This document shows, in pieces, positions 42,613 through 51,874 of a stretch of 64,000 nt of DNA (position 1 is the stretch's first letter; each line of letters starts with the position of its first letter). The notes under the pieces were generated by a model, which did not search any database, was not told where the DNA came from, and worked only from the letters and a program-made list of their open reading frames with translations. The position numbers were made by a program, and so were the translations under genes. Source of the DNA: Pseudomaricurvus sp033283175 (GTDB taxonomy: Bacteria > Pseudomonadota > Gammaproteobacteria > Pseudomonadales > Cellvibrionaceae); assembly GCA_033283175.1 (NCBI GenBank), contig JAWMQM010000003.1:1-64000 (forward strand). Direction: 5' to 3'.

Positions 42613-43455
42613 TCATAAACCGAGTAACCGGTGTGCGGGGGAGTGGTTAACACCCCGGGCAACAAACCCCTGCAAATCTGCCGGCGCTTTGGCCAAAACG
42701 GCTTCTGCTTCCTGTTGTTGCCCGAACGCTGCGAAAACGCTGGCGCCCGTTCCGGTCATCGTGGCGGGAGCGTATTGCTCCAGCCAGAGCAGTGCGTTAT
42801 CTACCTCGCGATAGAGTTTTCGCACCAGGGGTTGGCAGTCGTTGACGCCACCCTGCTCAAGAAAGGCCGCTACTGTAATGTCGGAATGGTCTCTTGTCAA
42901 ATCTTTGTGGGAAAAAATTTGGGCGGTTGAAACGTGGCAATCCGGCGTCAAAACAACGAACCATTTTTCAGTCATATCAATAGGTTGCAGCACTTCACCC
43001 ACGCCCTCTGCCCAGGCGGTTCGGCCTCTCACGAAGACCGGTACGTCGGCCCCCAGCTGCCGCCCCAGTTCTGCCAGCTGATCCATCTCCAGCGGCAGTT
43101 GCCAGAGCTGTCGCAGGGCCAGCAGGGTGGTGGCGGCGTCGCTGCTGCCACCGCCGATGCCGCCGCCCATGGGCAGGTGTTTGTCGAGGCGGATGTCGGC
43201 ACCCAGCGGGCAGCTGCAGTGGCGTTGCAGCAGGCGGGCGGCGCGCACGATCAGGTTCTCCTCCGCCGGTACACCGTTGAGCTCCGGCTGCAGGGTGACT
43301 ACACCATCCTCGCGCCGTTCAAAGTGCAGCTGGTCGCCGTAGTCCAGCAGCTGAAACAGTGTCTGCAGGGTGTGGTAGCCGTCGTCACGACGGCCGGTGA
43401 TGTGCAGGAGCAGGTTGAGTTTTGCCGGCGCTGGCAGGGTGAGGGAGGTAACCAT
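42613..43455 (-). CDS. ispE: 4-diphosphocytidyl-2-C-methyl-D-erythritol kinase
   Basis: GHMP kinase of 280 residues in the MEP isoprenoid pathway. PAPAKLNLLLHITGRRDDGYH at the start contains the substrate Lys and His; LPMGGGIGGGSSDAA (94-108) is the ATP loop and MTGTGASVFAAF the third GHMP motif. It follows lolB by nine bases on the same strand; tRNA-Gln and prs come next. Confidence 0.96.
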   Translation of the reverse strand: MVTSLTLPAPAKLNLLLHITGRRDDGYHTLQTLFQLLDYGDQLHFERREDGVVTLQPELNGVPAEENLIVRAARLLQRHCSCPLGADIRLDKHLPMGGGIGGGSSDAATTLLALRQLWQLPLEMDQLAELGRQLGADVPVFVRGRTAWAEGVGEVLQPIDMTEKWFVVLTPDCHVSTAQIFSHKDLTRDHSDITVAAFLEQGGVNDCQPLVRKLYREVDNALLWLEQYAPATMTGTGASVFAAFGQQQEAEAVLAKAPADLQGFVARGVNHSPAHRLLGL

Positions 43456-43464
43456 GGGGCAGGC

Positions 43465-44115
43465 TCAGTAAAATTCCCAGTTCTTGATAATAAAGGTGAG
43501 GCGTATGTCGTCGCGTTGGGCGACCACCCGGCCGGGCAGGGGCCAGCCCTCTACCGGCTGGTAGCGGCTGTACTGCAGTGTCCAGCCGGACTGCTGCAGC
43601 TGGGCGATGGTGCCATCGTCGTTGCGCTGCAGGGCTGCCTCGCTGGCCGTCGGTGAAGGCAGGGCGCGGATCCAGTAGTGGAGCTCACTGACCGGCAGCC
43701 ACCAGCCGAGGTTGTCCAGCATAAGCTGTTCCGGTGTCCGGGCGCTGATTTTGCCGTCGCTGTTTTCCAGTTCGACGCCGCGGTCGTTGCCTCGTATCCA
43801 GGTGGTGCCCTGGCCCAGTGGTCCGCTGAGGTGGATGGCGTAATCGCGCTGCTGCTGCTGCCAGTTGACGTAGACGCTGCCGGAGTGGTCCGGCACCTGC
43901 AGGCCCAGCTTGCCCTGCAACTGCCAGTGGTCGATGGAGGTGAGCAGTTCCTGATACTGCTGCCACTGCCCGACAATGGCAGGAGGTTGGGGAATATCCC
44001 GGCTGGTGCCGGGTTGCAGGGGTTGGCGGGCGCAGCCAGCCAGCAGGACCAGGGTCAGCAGGCAGAGGCAGCCGCTGGCACGAAGCAGCTGATGGGAAGG
44101 GGTGCGAACAGGCAT
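43465..44115 (-). CDS. lolB: Outer-membrane lipoprotein receptor LolB
   Basis: Lipoprotein of 216 residues that takes lipoproteins from LolA and inserts them into the outer membrane. Lipobox LLAGC gives acylated Cys28. WQLQGKLGLQVPDHSGSVYV and the middle GWWLPVSELHYWIRALP fit the LolB half-barrel. It lies in the conserved lolB-ispE order, after a TPR lipoprotein gene. Confidence 0.94.
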   Translation of the reverse strand: MPVRTPSHQLLRASGCLCLLTLVLLAGCARQPLQPGTSRDIPQPPAIVGQWQQYQELLTSIDHWQLQGKLGLQVPDHSGSVYVNWQQQQRDYAIHLSGPLGQGTTWIRGNDRGVELENSDGKISARTPEQLMLDNLGWWLPVSELHYWIRALPSPTASEAALQRNDDGTIAQLQQSGWTLQYSRYQPVEGWPLPGRVVAQRDDIRLTFIIKNWEFY

Positions 44116-44157
44116 GGCAGAACTCTTGATTCAGGAAGGGGCAGCGAAGCCGGGCTG

Positions 44158-45909
44158 TTACGGCGAGCCGCCCTGCAGGCGCTCAATGGTCCGTAAAATA
44201 ACCGGGCTGCCCGGCTGCAGTTCCAGCCCCTGCTGCCAGATCACCTGCGCTTCTTTCTTCTGGCCGGTGGCCCAGAGCACCTCACCCAGGTGGGCGGCCA
44301 CCTCCGGATCGGGCATGGCACGCAGTGCTTCCCGCAATCTCAGCAGGGCTTCGTCGTAGTTGCCCAGCCGGTAGTGGACCCAGCCCAGGCTGTCGAGGAT
44401 GGCGGCCTCATCGGGTTGCAGCTGCAGTGCCCGCTCAATGAGTATCAAAGCCTCTTCGTAGCGGTCGGTACGATCGGCCAGGGTGTAACCGAGGGCGTTG
44501 AGCGCCGTGGCATTGTCAGGATCTTCTTCCAGTATGGCCCGCAGGTCCGCTTCCAGTTTGTCGATCTGGCCTTTGCGCTCGTAGATCATGGCGCGGCTGT
44601 AGCGCATCTGTACGCTGTCGGGGATGGCCTGCAGGCCCCGGGTGAGTGTCCTTTCCGCGTCCTCGTAGAACTCGAACTGGCGCAGTACTTCGGCTTCCAG
44701 CAGGTAGAAACGTTCGGCATCCTCGGGGAATTTCTGTCGCGCTGATTCCAGCCGTTGGTGGGCCAGGTCGCGCTGGTCTGCCTGCACCAGTATCTCGGTT
44801 GTACGCAACATGGCGGGCATAAAGTCGGGGCCGGGACTCACCTGCAGGTAGTGACTCAGGGCCAGTTCCCACTGGCTGCGCTTCTCGGCGATGCGGCCGA
44901 GGTAGTACTGGGCAGAGGAGGCGCGGGAGGGGAATTCCAGCAGGCGCTGGAAGTGTGTCTCGGCCTGCTCCAGGTCACCGCGCTCGTTGCAAACCAGCGC
45001 CAGGGAAAAGAGCAGTTCAGGGTCGTCCGGCGACTGTGCCAGCAGCAGCTCGAATTGGGATTGGGCGGCTTCCAGGTCGGTGCTGGCCAGCAGGCGCGCG
45101 TAATGCAGGCGCAGTCGGGGGTTGTCCGGATGGCGATTCACCATCTCGGCCAGCTCTTTCAGGGCCTCGGCCGGGCGTCCCATCTGTCCCAGCAGGCGGG
45201 CTTCCAGTATGGCCGCTGCTATCAGTTCCGGTTCCTGCTTGAGGGCTTGTCGCGACAGGTCCAGCGCTTCGTTCAGCTGTTCCTGTTGTTGCAGCAGCAG
45301 TGCCAGCCCCACTTTCATTTCGGCGTTATCCGGCTGGTCGCGTACCAGCATGCGGTAGCGGGTGGTCAGTTGCTGGCGCTGCTCTTCAGAGCCCTGAGCG
45401 GCGGCCGCGGCAATGGAGTGGAACAGGCTGTCGCTGCTGTGGTTGTCGAGCTTGAGGCTGTAGTCCAGGGCGTCGATCAGCTGGCCACTCTGGATCAGTT
45501 CGGTAGCGACAATGAAAATGGCTTCCTGGTTGTCCGGTTCCAGTTCGGTCCACAGCAGTCCGGTATTGAGGGCGGCCTGGCGGGCATTGAGGTAGCGGGC
45601 AATGCGGGTGGCGCGGGCGGCAATGCCCGGGTCGCGGGTCTTGTGCGCCTCCTGCACGTAGTTGCCCAGCGCAATGTCGTAGCGCTCGGCACTGCCGGCG
45701 AACTCTGCCACCAGCAGGGCGTAGAGCGTCTCGGCTTCAAAGGCCTTGTAGGGCAGCTCCTCTAACGGCTCCGGTGGGGCGACAGCGGCCTGCTCGGGCG
45801 CGGGCTGGGAAGCCTGTTGCTGGCTGGTGCCGGCGCAGCCGGCCAGCAGACCGATGGCCAGGCAGAGCAGTGTCGGGCGAAGGGGCAGTCTTGGATGCAG
45901 GGCGCTCAA
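44158..45909 (-). CDS. Tetratricopeptide-repeat lipoprotein
   Basis: Protein of 583 residues with lipobox LLAGC (Cys25) and many TPR units from about residue 65 to 575, clearest at the C-terminus (ATALNALGYTLADRTDRYEE, AAILDSLGWVHYRLGNYDEA). It probably scaffolds envelope protein complexes. Orthologues sit just upstream of lolB in Pseudomonas relatives. It starts divergently from hemA and probably heads the TPR-lolB-ispE-tRNA-Gln transcript. Confidence 0.9.
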   Translation of the reverse strand: MSALHPRLPLRPTLLCLAIGLLAGCAGTSQQQASQPAPEQAAVAPPEPLEELPYKAFEAETLYALLVAEFAGSAERYDIALGNYVQEAHKTRDPGIAARATRIARYLNARQAALNTGLLWTELEPDNQEAIFIVATELIQSGQLIDALDYSLKLDNHSSDSLFHSIAAAAAQGSEEQRQQLTTRYRMLVRDQPDNAEMKVGLALLLQQQEQLNEALDLSRQALKQEPELIAAAILEARLLGQMGRPAEALKELAEMVNRHPDNPRLRLHYARLLASTDLEAAQSQFELLLAQSPDDPELLFSLALVCNERGDLEQAETHFQRLLEFPSRASSAQYYLGRIAEKRSQWELALSHYLQVSPGPDFMPAMLRTTEILVQADQRDLAHQRLESARQKFPEDAERFYLLEAEVLRQFEFYEDAERTLTRGLQAIPDSVQMRYSRAMIYERKGQIDKLEADLRAILEEDPDNATALNALGYTLADRTDRYEEALILIERALQLQPDEAAILDSLGWVHYRLGNYDEALLRLREALRAMPDPEVAAHLGEVLWATGQKKEAQVIWQQGLELQPGSPVILRTIERLQGGSP

Positions 45910-46179
45910 GGGGTGCTCTTATGGTCAGCTTGGGTGTTGGCAAGGGCCGTTCAGTTGCCACAGTGGGCGGCAGCGAACCCTTAGGACAACCTTACCCGCG
46001 ATTGGTTGCCTGACTCAAGCAATTCCGGCGGTAGCCGGGAGCTGCCGGTAGCTCTAACGGTTTCCGCTAGTCGGGCATTTGTGCTGTATTTTTGGCATAA
46101 TGGCCGCCGCTCCCGCACCGCTCTTGCCAGCGGGGGGAGTGTGAGCCCACAATCCGCCTTTTCATGCGCAACACCTGAT

Positions 46180-47514
46180 ATGACCCTGCTGGCTTTTGGC
46201 ATCAACCACAATACCGCTGCACTGGATGTGCGAGAGCGGGTCGCTTTCGCTCCCGAGCAGATGCAGGACGCGCTGGCGCAGCTGTGTGAGCAGCCGGGGG
46301 TCGAGGAGTCCGCGATCCTCTCCACCTGCAACCGCACCGAGCTCTACGTGCAGCTGGAGGGTGGTGCCGATGAGGGTATGCAGCAACTGCTGCAATGGCT
46401 GGCCTCCTATCACCAGTTGCAGCCGGATGACCTGGCCAGCTGTCACTACTGTCACGACGGTGCGACTGCCATCGGCCATATGATGTCGGTGGCCGCCGGG
46501 CTCGATTCGCTGGTGCTGGGCGAGCCCCAGATTCTGGGGCAGATGAAGTCTGCCTATTCCGTGGCCTGTGATGCAGGGAGTGTGGGGCGTTTCCTGCACA
46601 ACGCCTTTCATCAGGTGTTTGCCATTGCCAAGCGGGTGCGTACCGAGACGGCCATTGGTGAAAACCCGGTATCGGTGGCCTACGCGGCGGTGAGCCTGGC
46701 GCAGCAGATTTTTTCCGACCTGCGCCGGGAGACGGCCCTGCTGGTGGGTGCCGGCGAGACCATTGAGCTGGTGGCCCAGCACCTGTCGCAACAGGGCGTC
46801 GGCAAGTTGATTGTGGCCAACCGTACCCTGGAGCGGGCCAGTCAGCTGGCGGAGCGCTTTGCCGCTGAGGCAATCCTGTTGGCGGATATTCCCGACCATC
46901 TGCACAGGGCGGACGTGGTGATTACCTCTACCGCCTCGCAATTGCCGCTGCTGGGTAAAGGGGCCGTGGAGTCGGCACTGAAAAAGCGCCGCCACAAGCC
47001 TATGTTTATGGTAGATATCGCCGTGCCTCGGGATATCGAGCCCGAGGTAGGTGATCTTGCCGATGTCTATCTCTACAGTGTTGATGACCTACGCGAGGTG
47101 ATCGACGAAAACCGTCGCACTCGCGAAGAGGCCGCCGGCAAGGCCCGCACTATTATTGCTGAAGGCATCGAGCAGTTTCAGGCGGATCTGCGGGCACTGG
47201 ATTCTGTTGCCACCATTCGCGCTTACCGACAGAAGGCCGAAGCGTTGCGGGATCAGGAGCTGAAAAAAGCCCTGCGGGCGCTGGAGTCCGGCCTGGAGCC
47301 GGAAAAAGTGCTGAGCCAGCTGGCCCGGGGCCTCACCAACAAATTGCTGCACGCGCCTACTTCACGCATCAAGCAGGCGGGTGCCCGTGGCGACAGCCAC
47401 ATCATCGATATTTCCCACGAGCTGTTTGACCTGCCCCAATCTGACGTCATAGGGGCGTCATCCCCTGTGGTCGGGGACGCACCGGCACCGGAAATCAAGC
47501 CCGGCGACTTGTAG
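46180..47514 (+). CDS. hemA: Glutamyl-tRNA reductase
   Basis: Enzyme of 444 residues making glutamate-1-semialdehyde from Glu-tRNA, the first committed step of tetrapyrrole synthesis. Seen: MTLLAFGINHNTAALDVRER, catalytic Cys50 in STCNRTELY, NADPH-domain GAGETIELVAQHL, and VDIAVPRDIEPEV. The upstream open frame is not conserved; the ATG at 46180 is the family start. prfA follows, as in most gammaproteobacteria. Confidence 0.97.
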   Translation: MTLLAFGINHNTAALDVRERVAFAPEQMQDALAQLCEQPGVEESAILSTCNRTELYVQLEGGADEGMQQLLQWLASYHQLQPDDLASCHYCHDGATAIGHMMSVAAGLDSLVLGEPQILGQMKSAYSVACDAGSVGRFLHNAFHQVFAIAKRVRTETAIGENPVSVAYAAVSLAQQIFSDLRRETALLVGAGETIELVAQHLSQQGVGKLIVANRTLERASQLAERFAAEAILLADIPDHLHRADVVITSTASQLPLLGKGAVESALKKRRHKPMFMVDIAVPRDIEPEVGDLADVYLYSVDDLREVIDENRRTREEAAGKARTIIAEGIEQFQADLRALDSVATIRAYRQKAEALRDQELKKALRALESGLEPEKVLSQLARGLTNKLLHAPTSRIKQAGARGDSHIIDISHELFDLPQSDVIGASSPVVGDAPAPEIKPGDL

Positions 47515-47595
47515 CTACACCCGCTATGATCTTCCGCTGCGCCTGCTCGCTGCGGTACCCGTCGCCAGCATCATAAGAATTCAACGAGAACACCT

Positions 47596-48678
47596 ATGAA
47601 AGCCTCTATCCTGGAAAAGCTGGAACACCTGCACGACCGCTACGGCGAAGTGGCGGCGCTGCTCAGTGACGCCGACACCATCGCCAACCAGAACCGCTTC
47701 CGCGATCTCTCCAAAGAGTACGCCGAGCTGGAGCCGGTGGTGAAAGGCTTTGTTGCCTACCGCAAGGTAATGGGGGATATAGAAGAAGCCCGTGGCCTGC
47801 TCAAGGATGGCGACGAAGAGATGCGCGAGATGGCGCAGGAGGAACTGAAGGAGAGCGAGGCCCGGCAGGAGACGCTGGAGCTGGAGTTGCAGCGCCTGCT
47901 GTTGCCAAAAGACCCCAACGACGAGAAAAACGTCTTCCTTGAAATTCGCGCCGGTACCGGTGGCGACGAGGCGGCAATCTTTGCCGGCGACCTGTTCCGC
48001 ATGTACAGCCGCTACGCCGAAAAGCAGAAGTGGAAGATCGAAGTGCTCAGCGAGAGCGAGGGCGAGCACGGTGGCTATAAAGAGATTATTACCCGTGTTG
48101 TGGGGCAGGGTGTTTACTCGCAGTTAAAGTTTGAGTCCGGCGCCCACCGCGTGCAGCGGGTACCGGAAACGGAATCCCAGGGGCGCATCCACACCTCCGC
48201 CTGTACCGTGGCGGTGATGCCGGAAGCGGACGAGCTGGAAGAGGTCAATATCAACAAGGCGGAGATCCGCGTCGATACCTTCCGCGCCAGCGGCGCCGGT
48301 GGCCAGCACGTTAACAAAACCGACTCCGCCATTCGTATCACCCACATTCCCACCGGTATTGTGGTGGAGTGTCAGGATGAGCGCTCCCAGCACAAGAACC
48401 GAGCCCGTGCCATGTCGTTGCTGGTGGCGAAACTGAAAAGTTCGCAGGAAGAGGCCGCTGCCAGGAATATCGCCGATGAGCGCCGCAACCTGGTGGGCAG
48501 CGGCGACCGCTCCGAGCGTATCCGCACCTACAACTATCCCCAGGGCCGGGTGACCGATCACCGTATCAATCTCACCCTCTACAAGCTCGACGAAGTGATG
48601 GAAGGCGCGTTGCAGGAGGTGATTCAACCGCTGGTGAATGAGTACCAGGCGGACCAGCTGGCAGCGCTGGCGGAGTAA
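47596..48678 (+). CDS. prfA: Peptide chain release factor 1
   Basis: Protein of 360 residues releasing chains at UAA and UAG. GGQ at 235-237 (GAGGQHVNKTDSA) contacts the peptidyl-transferase centre; a PET tripeptide at about 190 occupies the anticodon-mimic position. prmC, which methylates the GGQ glutamine, follows after three bases. Confidence 0.98.
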   Translation: MKASILEKLEHLHDRYGEVAALLSDADTIANQNRFRDLSKEYAELEPVVKGFVAYRKVMGDIEEARGLLKDGDEEMREMAQEELKESEARQETLELELQRLLLPKDPNDEKNVFLEIRAGTGGDEAAIFAGDLFRMYSRYAEKQKWKIEVLSESEGEHGGYKEIITRVVGQGVYSQLKFESGAHRVQRVPETESQGRIHTSACTVAVMPEADELEEVNINKAEIRVDTFRASGAGGQHVNKTDSAIRITHIPTGIVVECQDERSQHKNRARAMSLLVAKLKSSQEEAAARNIADERRNLVGSGDRSERIRTYNYPQGRVTDHRINLTLYKLDEVMEGALQEVIQPLVNEYQADQLAALAE

Positions 48679-48681
48679 GTG

Positions 48682-49542
48682 ATGGACAGCCCGGATTCAG
48701 CACCCACTATTAAAGAGTTGCTGCGCAGCGCGCAGGCGACCATAGACAGTGACTCACCACGGCTGGACGCCGAGGTGCTGCTGGCGCATGTGCTGCAGAA
48801 AGACCGCACGTACTTGTTTACCTGGCCCGAGAAAACACTCACGGCCGAACAGGCAGGGCAATACCAGACCTTATTACAGCAGCGCCAACTGGGCTTGCCG
48901 GTAGCCCACCTGATCGGGCAGCGGGAGTTCTGGGGCTTGCCGCTGGCCGTGGACAACAGCACCCTGATACCCCGGCCGGATACCGAGACGCTGGTGGAGG
49001 TGGCTCTGCAGTTACCGCTGCCGGACAACACCCGGGCGCTGGACCTGGGCACGGGTACCGGTGCTATCGCCCTGGCGCTGGCCAGCGAAAAACCGGCCTG
49101 GGGCCTGCTGGGAGTGGATCGCTCACCGGAGGCTGTGGCGCTGGCGCAACACAATGCCGTGGCGCTGGGGCTGGGCAACGTCACCCTGCGCCAGAGCGAT
49201 TGGTTCAGTGCGGTGACGGAGCGGGAGTTGGACCTGATTGTCAGCAATCCACCCTATATCGATGAGGCCGACCCGCACCTGGCCGAGGGGGATGTACGCT
49301 TCGAGCCGCAGACGGCACTGGTGGCTGCCAACAGTGGTCTTGCTGACCTGGAGCTGATTGTCAGTCGTGCGCCGGATTTCCTCCGTAGCGGAGGGTGGCT
49401 GTTGCTGGAGCACGGCTACCAGCAGGGGGCAGCGGTAAGAGGTTTGTTGCAGGCCCGGGGCTTCGGGCAGGTCGCTACCCGCTGCGACCTGGGTGAGCAG
49501 GAACGAGTCAGCCTGGGCTGCTGGCCCGGCAGCGGAGAGTAA
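48682..49542 (+). CDS. prmC: Release factor glutamine methyltransferase
   Basis: SAM enzyme of 286 residues methylating Gln of GGQ in release factors. ALDLGTGTGAIALALASE is SAM motif I and SNPPYI at about 188-193 the glutamine-binding NPPY. The ATG at 48682 is preferred to a GTG just before it. Coupled to prfA and moeB. Confidence 0.97.
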   Translation: MDSPDSAPTIKELLRSAQATIDSDSPRLDAEVLLAHVLQKDRTYLFTWPEKTLTAEQAGQYQTLLQQRQLGLPVAHLIGQREFWGLPLAVDNSTLIPRPDTETLVEVALQLPLPDNTRALDLGTGTGAIALALASEKPAWGLLGVDRSPEAVALAQHNAVALGLGNVTLRQSDWFSAVTERELDLIVSNPPYIDEADPHLAEGDVRFEPQTALVAANSGLADLELIVSRAPDFLRSGGWLLLEHGYQQGAAVRGLLQARGFGQVATRCDLGEQERVSLGCWPGSGE

Positions 49543-49545
49543 ACG

Positions 49546-50307
49546 ATGAACGATGAACAGCTGTTGCGCTACAGCCGCCAGATACTGCTGCCGCAGTGGG
49601 ATATCGCCGGCCAGGAAGCGTTGCTCAAGGCTGCGGTGCTGGTGGTGGGGGCTGGTGGTCTCGGTTGTCCCGCCGCCATGTATCTGGCCGCTGCCGGTGT
49701 CGGGCGCCTGATTATTGCCGATGACGACCTGGTGGATCTTTCCAACCTGCAGCGCCAGATCGCCCATACCGAGGCGGACATCGGTGTCGCCAAGGTGGAG
49801 TCACTGCGCCAGACACTGCTGTCCCTCAACTCCCAAACAGACGTGGTCACTGTGGCGGAGCGGCTGCAGGGTGATGCCCTGGCCGCCCGGGTGGCGGAAG
49901 TGGATCTGGTAGTGGACTGCACTGATAACTTCACTACCCGTCACCAGCTCAACCGGGCCTGCGTGGCGGCGGGCAAACCGCTGGTGTCCGGTGCGGCCAT
50001 TCGTTTTGAAGGACAGGTAGCGGTGTTCGATCCCCGGCAGGCGGATGCGCCCTGTTATCGCTGCCTCTACAGCAATGACAATGACGAAGCCCTGAGCTGT
50101 TCGGAAAACGGCGTGCTCTCTCCCGTGGTGGGGGTGGTGGGTGCCATGCAGGCATTGGAGGCGTTAAAAGTTCTCAGCGGGGTGGGTGAGCCCCTGCTGG
50201 GCAAGCTGCTGGTGTTTGATGGCTTGCGCAGTGAATGGCGGCGACTGTCGCTACCGAAAGACCCTGGTTGTCCTGTGTGCGCCGCGCAGCAGGATGAGTT
50301 GCACTAA
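49546..50307 (+). CDS. moeB: MoeB/ThiF-type adenylyltransferase
   Basis: E1-like protein of 253 residues that adenylates the C-terminus of a small sulfur-carrier protein (MoaD or ThiS). Seen: VVGAGGLGCPAAMYLAAAG, an adenylation core with DDDLVDLSNLQRQI, and two CxxC pairs (CYRC and CPVC) for structural zinc. There is no C-terminal rhodanese domain. The gene follows prmC by three bases. MoeB versus ThiF role cannot be settled from this window. Confidence 0.92.
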   Translation: MNDEQLLRYSRQILLPQWDIAGQEALLKAAVLVVGAGGLGCPAAMYLAAAGVGRLIIADDDLVDLSNLQRQIAHTEADIGVAKVESLRQTLLSLNSQTDVVTVAERLQGDALAARVAEVDLVVDCTDNFTTRHQLNRACVAAGKPLVSGAAIRFEGQVAVFDPRQADAPCYRCLYSNDNDEALSCSENGVLSPVVGVVGAMQALEALKVLSGVGEPLLGKLLVFDGLRSEWRRLSLPKDPGCPVCAAQQDELH

Positions 50308-50499
50308 CCTGGTGCGTTCCGGGTTTTGGTGTTTGGCTGTGGTGCGCAAGCCTTGTCAGTTTTACGGGAATTGGGCATTATCGGCCGCTGCAAACACGCT
50401 GAAGTCGGGTTTGCAGCCCATTTTGGCGGCTGGCACGCCAATTGCTGTATGGAAAAGTGTCCGTACCCTTGTCATACAGGACAGCACAATTTGGTAAAT
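50308..50499 (+). other. Intergenic region before the guanidine riboswitch
   Basis: About 190 bases between moeB and the riboswitch; the promoter of the guanidine operon should lie here. A short frame at 50326-50583 runs into the riboswitch and is not credible as a gene. No clear promoter boxes are seen. Confidence 0.5.
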
Positions 50500-50656
50500 A
50501 GAGTGCTAGGGTTCCGGTCAGGTATCAGAAAGATTATTAGCCTGACGACTGGTCCGAGAGCATTCGACCTCCCCTTTCAGTGAAAGGTATGGGTTACACG
50601 GCGGGATAAAAGCCCGGGAGACTTGCTTGGCGTGTATGCCAAGGGTACTCCGTGTA
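50500..50656 (+). promoter_or_regulatory. Guanidine-I (ykkC) riboswitch
   Basis: The conserved aptamer blocks appear in order: CTAGGGTTCCG, a hairpin GTCAGG/CCTGAC (50517-50522, 50541-50546), ACTGGTCCGAGAG, and ACACGGCGGGATAAAAGCCC with GGGAGA. The last domain closes by ACACGG (50596-50601) with CCGTGT (50650-50655), around an inner hairpin CTTGGC/GCCAAG. This class binds free guanidinium and turns on downstream genes. No T run follows; the ribosome site GAGAGG is at 50671, so control may be translational (inference). Confidence 0.95.
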
Positions 50657-50681
50657 ATGCAGAAACAACTGAGAGGCTCCA

Positions 50682-51731
50682 ATGAAAAGAATCGCTTCAC
50701 TCGCGCTCGCACTGTCGCTTTCCTCACTGTCGCAAATTTCCCTCGCTGCTGACTCCTTCAAAGTTTGCTGGTCGATCTATGTCGGCTGGATGCCCTGGGC
50801 CTATGGCGCCGAGCAGGGCATTGTCAAAAAATGGGGTGAGAAGTACGGCATCGATATTGATGTGGTACAGATCAACGATTACGTTGAATCCATCAACCAG
50901 TACAGCGCCGGCGAGTTTGACGCCTGCACCATGACCAACATGGATGCGCTGACCATTCCCGCCGCCGGTGGTGTGGACAGCACCGCGCTGGTAGTGGGTG
51001 ACTTCTCCAACGGCAACGACGGCGTCGTGCTGAAGGGTAAAAAATCCCTCGCAGACATCAAGGGCCAGAGCGTCAACCTGGTGGAGCTGAGCGTCTCCCA
51101 CTACCTGCTGGCGCGTGGCCTGGAGACAGTGGGAATGAGCGAAAAAGACGTCACTGTGGTGAATACCTCTGACGCCGACATGGTTGCCGTCTACGGCACC
51201 AAGGATGTGACCTCGGTGGTGACCTGGAACCCGCTGCTGAGCGAAATCGAATCCATGCCCAACAGCCACAAGGTCTTCGATTCCTCACAAATCCCCGGCG
51301 AAATTATCGACCTGCTGGTGATCAATACCGAAACCCTCAAGGCCAACCCGAAACTGGGCAAGGCACTGGTCGGCGCCTGGTATGAAATCATGGGCCTGAT
51401 GAGCGGTACTGACGCTGCGGCCAGCAAAGCCAAAACTGCCATGGCGGTTGCTTCCGGTACCGACCTGGCCGGTTACGAGGCCCAGCTGGCCAGCACCAAA
51501 ATGTTCTACACCCCCGCCGATGCCCTGGCACTGACCAACAGCAAGGAGCTGGTAGAGACCATGAAAAACGTCGCCAACTTCTCCTTCGAACACGGTCTGC
51601 TGGGCGACGGTGCTCCTGATGCCGGCTTTATCGGTATTGAAATGCCAGCCGGTACTTTTGGTGACAGTGGCAACGTACTGTTCCGCTTCGATCCTACCTA
51701 TATGCAGATGGCCGCTGACGGCAAACTGTAA
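50682..51731 (+). CDS. ABC transporter substrate-binding protein, probable guanidine importer
   Basis: Periplasmic binding protein of 349 residues with signal peptide IASLALALSLSSLSQISLAA and a type II fold resembling the nitrate/taurine/urea-like group (FKVCWSIYVGWMPWAYGAEQ, QYSAGEFDACTMTNMDAL). Databases tend to call such proteins putative urea binding proteins. Being first gene behind a guanidine riboswitch, with guanidine enzymes downstream, it most likely binds guanidinium or a derivative (inference). GAGAGG precedes the ATG by five bases. Confidence 0.88.
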   Translation: MKRIASLALALSLSSLSQISLAADSFKVCWSIYVGWMPWAYGAEQGIVKKWGEKYGIDIDVVQINDYVESINQYSAGEFDACTMTNMDALTIPAAGGVDSTALVVGDFSNGNDGVVLKGKKSLADIKGQSVNLVELSVSHYLLARGLETVGMSEKDVTVVNTSDADMVAVYGTKDVTSVVTWNPLLSEIESMPNSHKVFDSSQIPGEIIDLLVINTETLKANPKLGKALVGAWYEIMGLMSGTDAAASKAKTAMAVASGTDLAGYEAQLASTKMFYTPADALALTNSKELVETMKNVANFSFEHGLLGDGAPDAGFIGIEMPAGTFGDSGNVLFRFDPTYMQMAADGKL

Positions 51732-51874
51732 TCCCTGCGTGGGGTGCAGTACCAACCGGTACTGCGCTCCGGGCCCGGCCTTAGCCAATCATCAGTACAT
51801 CAACGTCAGTGTTGTGAGGCACTGAGCAACAGGTTTCAGTCTGGATGAAACCTTACCGTGACGGAGCGAGAGCC

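Noticed and set aside
50326..50583. 85-codon frame upstream of the binding-protein gene
   Set aside because: It runs through the conserved guanidine riboswitch core and has no ribosome site or family resemblance.
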